Shown piece after piece: positions 34,495 to 37,574 of a stretch of DNA of 37,574 nt (positions are counted from its first letter, which is position 1; each line of letters begins with the position of its first letter). The notes under the pieces were generated by a model. That model saw only the letters and a program-made list of their open reading frames with translations, was not told where the DNA came from and made no database searches. The stretch is from NCBI GenBank assembly GCA_903939515.1, contig CAJAHH010000145.1, positions 1 through 37,574 of the forward strand, written 5' to 3'. A program made the position numbers and the translations under genes. The stretch comes from an uncultured Verrucomicrobiota bacterium. Lineage in GTDB: Bacteria > Verrucomicrobiota > Verrucomicrobiia > Limisphaerales > UBA9464.

Positions 34495-37026
34495 TCAGTC
34501 CACGAATGAAAACTCATTGGAGGCGAGCAACGAATGCGCCGCCTGCTGCCACGCCGCGGCCTGAGCCGTTTCGTCGCCAGTCCGCACAAAACGCACGATA
34601 CGATCGAGCTCTGCAGGTCGGGGTTCGCGAGCAAACACGCGGCGGTAAAGCTCCCGGGCGTGCAGGACGGTGTCCTTGCCCGCAACCTTACCGGTCAGCG
34701 CAGCCAGCGCCTTGGCTCGATCTTGGACAAACTCCGAATTCAGTGCGAACAAGGCCTGCTGGGGAACCGTGGTGTCCGGTCGACGGGCCGTGCATGCGCT
34801 GGGGTTGGCCGCGTCGAAGGTGCTCGACAAGTTCGACAAAATGTCTCGGTTCACAAAGGCGTAAACACTGCGACGCAGCACTCCGGCTTGAGCCTGCCGA
34901 TCGAAGGGCTTCCCGCCCATGGTCAGGTCAAGTTCACCCGATGCCCACAGCATGGAGTCCAGCATCGCCTCCATCTCCAGTCGGTGAGTCGGCATGCGCC
35001 ACCAGAGCTGGTTGTCCGGATCGATATTCCTGGCCTTCTCGTTCTCCAGAGATCCTTGCGCATACACGGCCGAGAGCATGATGCGGCGGTGCAATCGCTT
35101 GATGGATCCCCCATCTGAGGCGAAGGCCGATGCCAGATGATCGAGCAATTCCGGATGCGTCGGACGGTTGCCCCGCGTGCCCCAGTCGTCGGGCGTTCGG
35201 ACCAAACCTTGGCCGAAATGATGCTGCCAAACCCAGTTCACCAAGACCCGGCGTGTGAGGGGGTTTTCCGGAGAAACAACCGCGCGGGCCATACCGAGCC
35301 GGCGGGAACCCTCAGGAAAGGGTTCCGCACCCGATCGGCTCAGCACGGACAAAAATTGCGGCTTAACCACGTCGCCTCGGGTCAATGGGTTGCCCCGCTT
35401 CAGCACATGGAATGCGGCGGGGGCCGGAGACTCGCTCAGAACCATGGCGCGGGCCGGAGATCCTGCCGCGGTCAGGTGCAACTCGTGAATGCTCCCTCGA
35501 CGTCCTCCCAAAGTGTCATTGACGGTGCGATTGAGAAGTTTCAATGCGACCGCCTCCGTCACCGCGGTCGGAGTGCTTCCACCGTAAAGATGACGACGCA
35601 ATTGCCGCTGGACCGGGCTGTTGATTTCGAGTTGCCGAGGGTCTTCGTCCGGAATGAGTTCTGCCCCGCTTGCTGCTTCGGCAGACGCCGTCATGAGCGC
35701 CTTCAACCACGCTTGATGCACGCCAGCGAAAACCTCCCCGTAAGCATCCGCGACCTCGGCGAGGGACTTGCGAGGCTTCCGCCCCATCGCTTCCAGAACC
35801 CGAGGGTTCCATCGCGGGCCTTCAGCGGGGAGTTTGTGCAAGTCCTTGATGGCGGCGGGGTCCCCGTTCTCCTTGTGGAGCGTGTTCACCAAATTCGTGC
35901 ACGCCGCCTCAAATCCGTCCGCCGGCAATCGTGCCAGACGCACCCAGGGCCCGAACACAGGATCGGTGTCGGGCATCCCAGCGAGGTAATCGCGCCAACG
36001 ATTGAAGATCAACGGACGGATGTCATCGGTGCGATAGGACAGGAACTCCGTGGAGACATCCTGCTCCGGAACCCCCTTGGCGATCTCGCGCAAGTAGAGG
36101 CCCACCTGCATTCGCAGGCGGCCGCGCATCACCTCATTGTGCTCCGCGGCCATGTCATCGTGACGGGTCTGGAGGCGAACCAACTCCAGCTGATAGTCAC
36201 GGTGCGCGTCGTTGGTTTTGCCAGACTCAATCACCGGCAGAGAATCGGGCACGCCGCTGGCAGCCAATGTCGCGTAGAGGGAATAGTAGTCTCGGGTGGA
36301 AATGGCATCGAACTTGTGATCATGGCATCGGGCACAGGCCACGGTGAGGCCCATCAAGCCCCGTGAAACGACATCAATCTGATCATCGATCACGTCGTGC
36401 CGGTTGCGGTATTGCATGCCGACCGTAAGAAACCCCAATCCCGCGAGGGCCGGATCATTCTCCTTCAGACCCAGTTGATCGGCGGCGATTTGCTCGGTCA
36501 CAAACCGCTCGTAAGGCACGTCGGCGTTGAAGGATCGGATGACGTAATCCCGGTAGGTATAGGAGAACGGAAACCGCGTGAAACCAATGGCGCTCCCACC
36601 GTGAGTGTCGGCGTAGCGGGCGAGATCGAGCCAGTGGCGGCCCCATCGCTCACCGTAGCGTGGTGAATTGAGCAGCCGGTCCAACACCTTCTCGCGGGCA
36701 TCGGGCGACGCATCCGACAAGAAACCCTGAACCTCATCCCAAGACGGAGGCAGCCCAGTGAGGTCAACGGTGGCGCGCCGAATCCAGTCCAACCGAGAGG
36801 CCGGTGGCGATAGGGACAAACTGCGAGACTGAAGTGCAGAAACGATAAACCGATCGATTTCGGTGTGAGAGGGATCCACACGCGGGGGAGGCACTGGGTT
36901 CCCCACCGGCTGATAAGCCCAGTGGTTTGTGCCGCTCCCAGCGAGCGGTGCAGCTCCCCGCAGCCCGAAGGCAAAGCACCCAACCACTATCCAAGCGGCA
37001 AGGAGTTGCTGGAAACCCATCCGCAT
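34495..37026 (-). CDS. Planctomycete-type cytochrome DUF1549/DUF1553 protein
   Basis: 843 residues. Signal peptide MRMGFQQLLAAWIVVGCFAFGLRGA. DUF1549 (about 50-260) begins NHWAYQPVGNPVPP and EIDRFIVSAL, with DLTGLPPSWDEV, YGERWGRHWLDLARYADTHGG and the haem site CARCH (C231, C234, H235) in VACARCHDHKFDAIS. DUF1553 (about 560-840) has NPLTRRVLVNWVWQHHFGQGLVRTPDDWG, HPELLDHLA, YRLEMEAMLDSML-like text and a CTARRPDTTVPQQALFALNS block. Unlike longer relatives there is no separate N-terminal cytochrome domain. Start at ATG 37026 is chosen because it opens the signal peptide; 37020 or 37056 are possible. It forms a tight pair with the DUF1501 gene. Confidence 0.95.
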   Translation of the reverse strand: MRMGFQQLLAAWIVVGCFAFGLRGAAPLAGSGTNHWAYQPVGNPVPPPRVDPSHTEIDRFIVSALQSRSLSLSPPASRLDWIRRATVDLTGLPPSWDEVQGFLSDASPDAREKVLDRLLNSPRYGERWGRHWLDLARYADTHGGSAIGFTRFPFSYTYRDYVIRSFNADVPYERFVTEQIAADQLGLKENDPALAGLGFLTVGMQYRNRHDVIDDQIDVVSRGLMGLTVACARCHDHKFDAISTRDYYSLYATLAASGVPDSLPVIESGKTNDAHRDYQLELVRLQTRHDDMAAEHNEVMRGRLRMQVGLYLREIAKGVPEQDVSTEFLSYRTDDIRPLIFNRWRDYLAGMPDTDPVFGPWVRLARLPADGFEAACTNLVNTLHKENGDPAAIKDLHKLPAEGPRWNPRVLEAMGRKPRKSLAEVADAYGEVFAGVHQAWLKALMTASAEAASGAELIPDEDPRQLEINSPVQRQLRRHLYGGSTPTAVTEAVALKLLNRTVNDTLGGRRGSIHELHLTAAGSPARAMVLSESPAPAAFHVLKRGNPLTRGDVVKPQFLSVLSRSGAEPFPEGSRRLGMARAVVSPENPLTRRVLVNWVWQHHFGQGLVRTPDDWGTRGNRPTHPELLDHLASAFASDGGSIKRLHRRIMLSAVYAQGSLENEKARNIDPDNQLWWRMPTHRLEMEAMLDSMLWASGELDLTMGGKPFDRQAQAGVLRRSVYAFVNRDILSNLSSTFDAANPSACTARRPDTTVPQQALFALNSEFVQDRAKALAALTGKVAGKDTVLHARELYRRVFAREPRPAELDRIVRFVRTGDETAQAAAWQQAAHSLLASNEFSFVD

Positions 37027-37193
37027 ACCCAGGCCATGCCATCGACAACGATCCATGGGAGGGTGACTGCTGCAGGGGCTCATAAGTGAAAACGTGTGCG
37101 GAAACACCGCGCTCATCAAGCCTCACCATGGAAGCGCTATAGACGGTCTAAATTCTAACTCCCACTCGTCGCAGCATAAATGCGGACCCCGAA

Positions 37194-37574
37194 TCATCGC
37201 AGTTCGGTTCCGGTGGGACCTCCGGAGCCATCCAGAACGCAAATCTGATTCACTGTTTTGAACCGCGCGTGATCGGTAAATTCCCAGACGACCTGTTTCT
37301 CTCTCGTGACTTCAAAGGCTTGGGGTTGTTTGCCCAGAAATGGACCCGGCAAATAATTGCTGATGATGGTGTTCCCATTGCTCAGCCGCTGGCAGCCGGC
37401 GGGCAGTCGCAACGGATTTCCCGGCAGGTCGTTTTTGTCGATTTGCCAAACCACGTTCAGTTTCTTGCCCAGTTCCACGACTTTCATCGTGGGTCCGAGA
37501 GTGACTAAGAGGTGTTGGTTGGGAAGTCGTAGGGCCGCATGCGGATAACCCTCCGTGGGGATCTCGCGGAGCAG
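37194..37574 (-). CDS. C-terminal part of a beta-propeller (PQQ-like) protein
   Basis: The minus-strand frame is open from the window edge to a stop at 37194-37196, giving 126 residues and no start. Segments HAALRLPNQHLLVTLG, VVELGKKLNVVWQID, GCQRLSNGNTIISNYL, AFEVTREKQVVWEF and NQICVLD are repeated blades of the form xLxNGNTxxxx...VxEVxxxxxVVWxF found in exported propeller proteins of Verrucomicrobia and Planctomycetes. No haem motif is visible in this part. The 167 bases that follow, up to the DUF1549 start, hold no gene. It may be exported, but the N-terminus is outside the window. Confidence 0.8.
   Translation of the reverse strand: MLREIPTEGYPHAALRLPNQHLLVTLGPTMKVVELGKKLNVVWQIDKNDLPGNPLRLPAGCQRLSNGNTIISNYLPGPFLGKQPQAFEVTREKQVVWEFTDHARFKTVNQICVLDGSGGPTGTELR

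Noticed and set aside
35137-36366. 409-codon plus-strand open frame opposite the DUF1549/DUF1553 gene
   Set aside because: Antisense shadow caused by high GC at third positions; no motifs.
1-37574. CRISPR arrays, tRNA, rRNA or riboswitches
   Set aside because: No regularly spaced repeats, cloverleaf-like blocks or conserved riboswitch cores were recognised by reading; a covariance-model search would be decisive.

Overview
The window looks like a chromosomal segment of a Verrucomicrobiota bacterium (Pedosphaera/Limisphaera-like), about 60% GC. Evidence is a Lentisphaerae/Verrucomicrobia-type pseudopilin with an H-X9-D motif, a LptF/G permease (double-membrane envelope), DUF5069 and DUF3500 proteins, and the redox families typical of Planctomycetes and Verrucomicrobia (DUF1501, DUF1549/DUF1553, DUF1552, DUF1587-DUF1592-DUF1588-DUF1585, and a DUF6797-like cytochrome). 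I see no rRNA, tRNA, CRISPR array or prophage.

Layout. 1-184 (-): start of a REP-associated tyrosine transposase cut by the window edge, preceded by a heptamer repeat. 333-6043 (+): MFS transporter with a long coiled-coil insert, DUF3500 protein, putative [4Fe-4S] DR2241-like protein, pyrF, and a MoeB-rhodanese fusion. 6105-8623 (-): LptF/G-type permease, then a CheA-like kinase lacking its CheW domain. 8801-9607 (+): PIG-L deacetylase. 9639-12195 (-): class I aminotransferase and CPA2 antiporter. 12348-13265 (+): secreted CBM9-like protein. 13312-14010 (-): pseudopilin. 14245-20984 (+): giant AsmA-like protein, M20 dipeptidase overlapping a CobW GTPase, and DUF5069 protein.

21103-30207 (-) is a co-directional block: a DUF1592-type two-haem cytochrome, its DUF1552 Tat partner, an SGNH hydrolase, a 1141-residue LamG/cytochrome c/beta-propeller protein and a Tat-exported Gfo/Idh/MocA oxidoreductase. 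30358-31629 (-) is an HI0933-type flavoprotein. 32156-32862 (+) is an RHH-PIN toxin-antitoxin pair, followed by a REPIN-like inverted repeat at 32869-33044. 33081-37026 (-) is a second redox pair, DUF1549/DUF1553 cytochrome plus DUF1501 Tat protein. 37194-37574 (-) is the C-terminus of a beta-propeller protein running off the window.

How it fits together (inference): the right half encodes two parallel exported haem protein/Tat protein pairs next to putative carbohydrate-active exported proteins (SGNH esterase, sugar oxidoreductase, LamG/propeller cytochrome). This suggests extracytoplasmic oxidation or deacylation of polysaccharides, and it is the least understood and most interesting part. 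The left half is mostly housekeeping and envelope functions. Many minus-strand starts in the redox block lack a Shine-Dalgarno sequence and instead carry a C-rich stretch directly before ATG.
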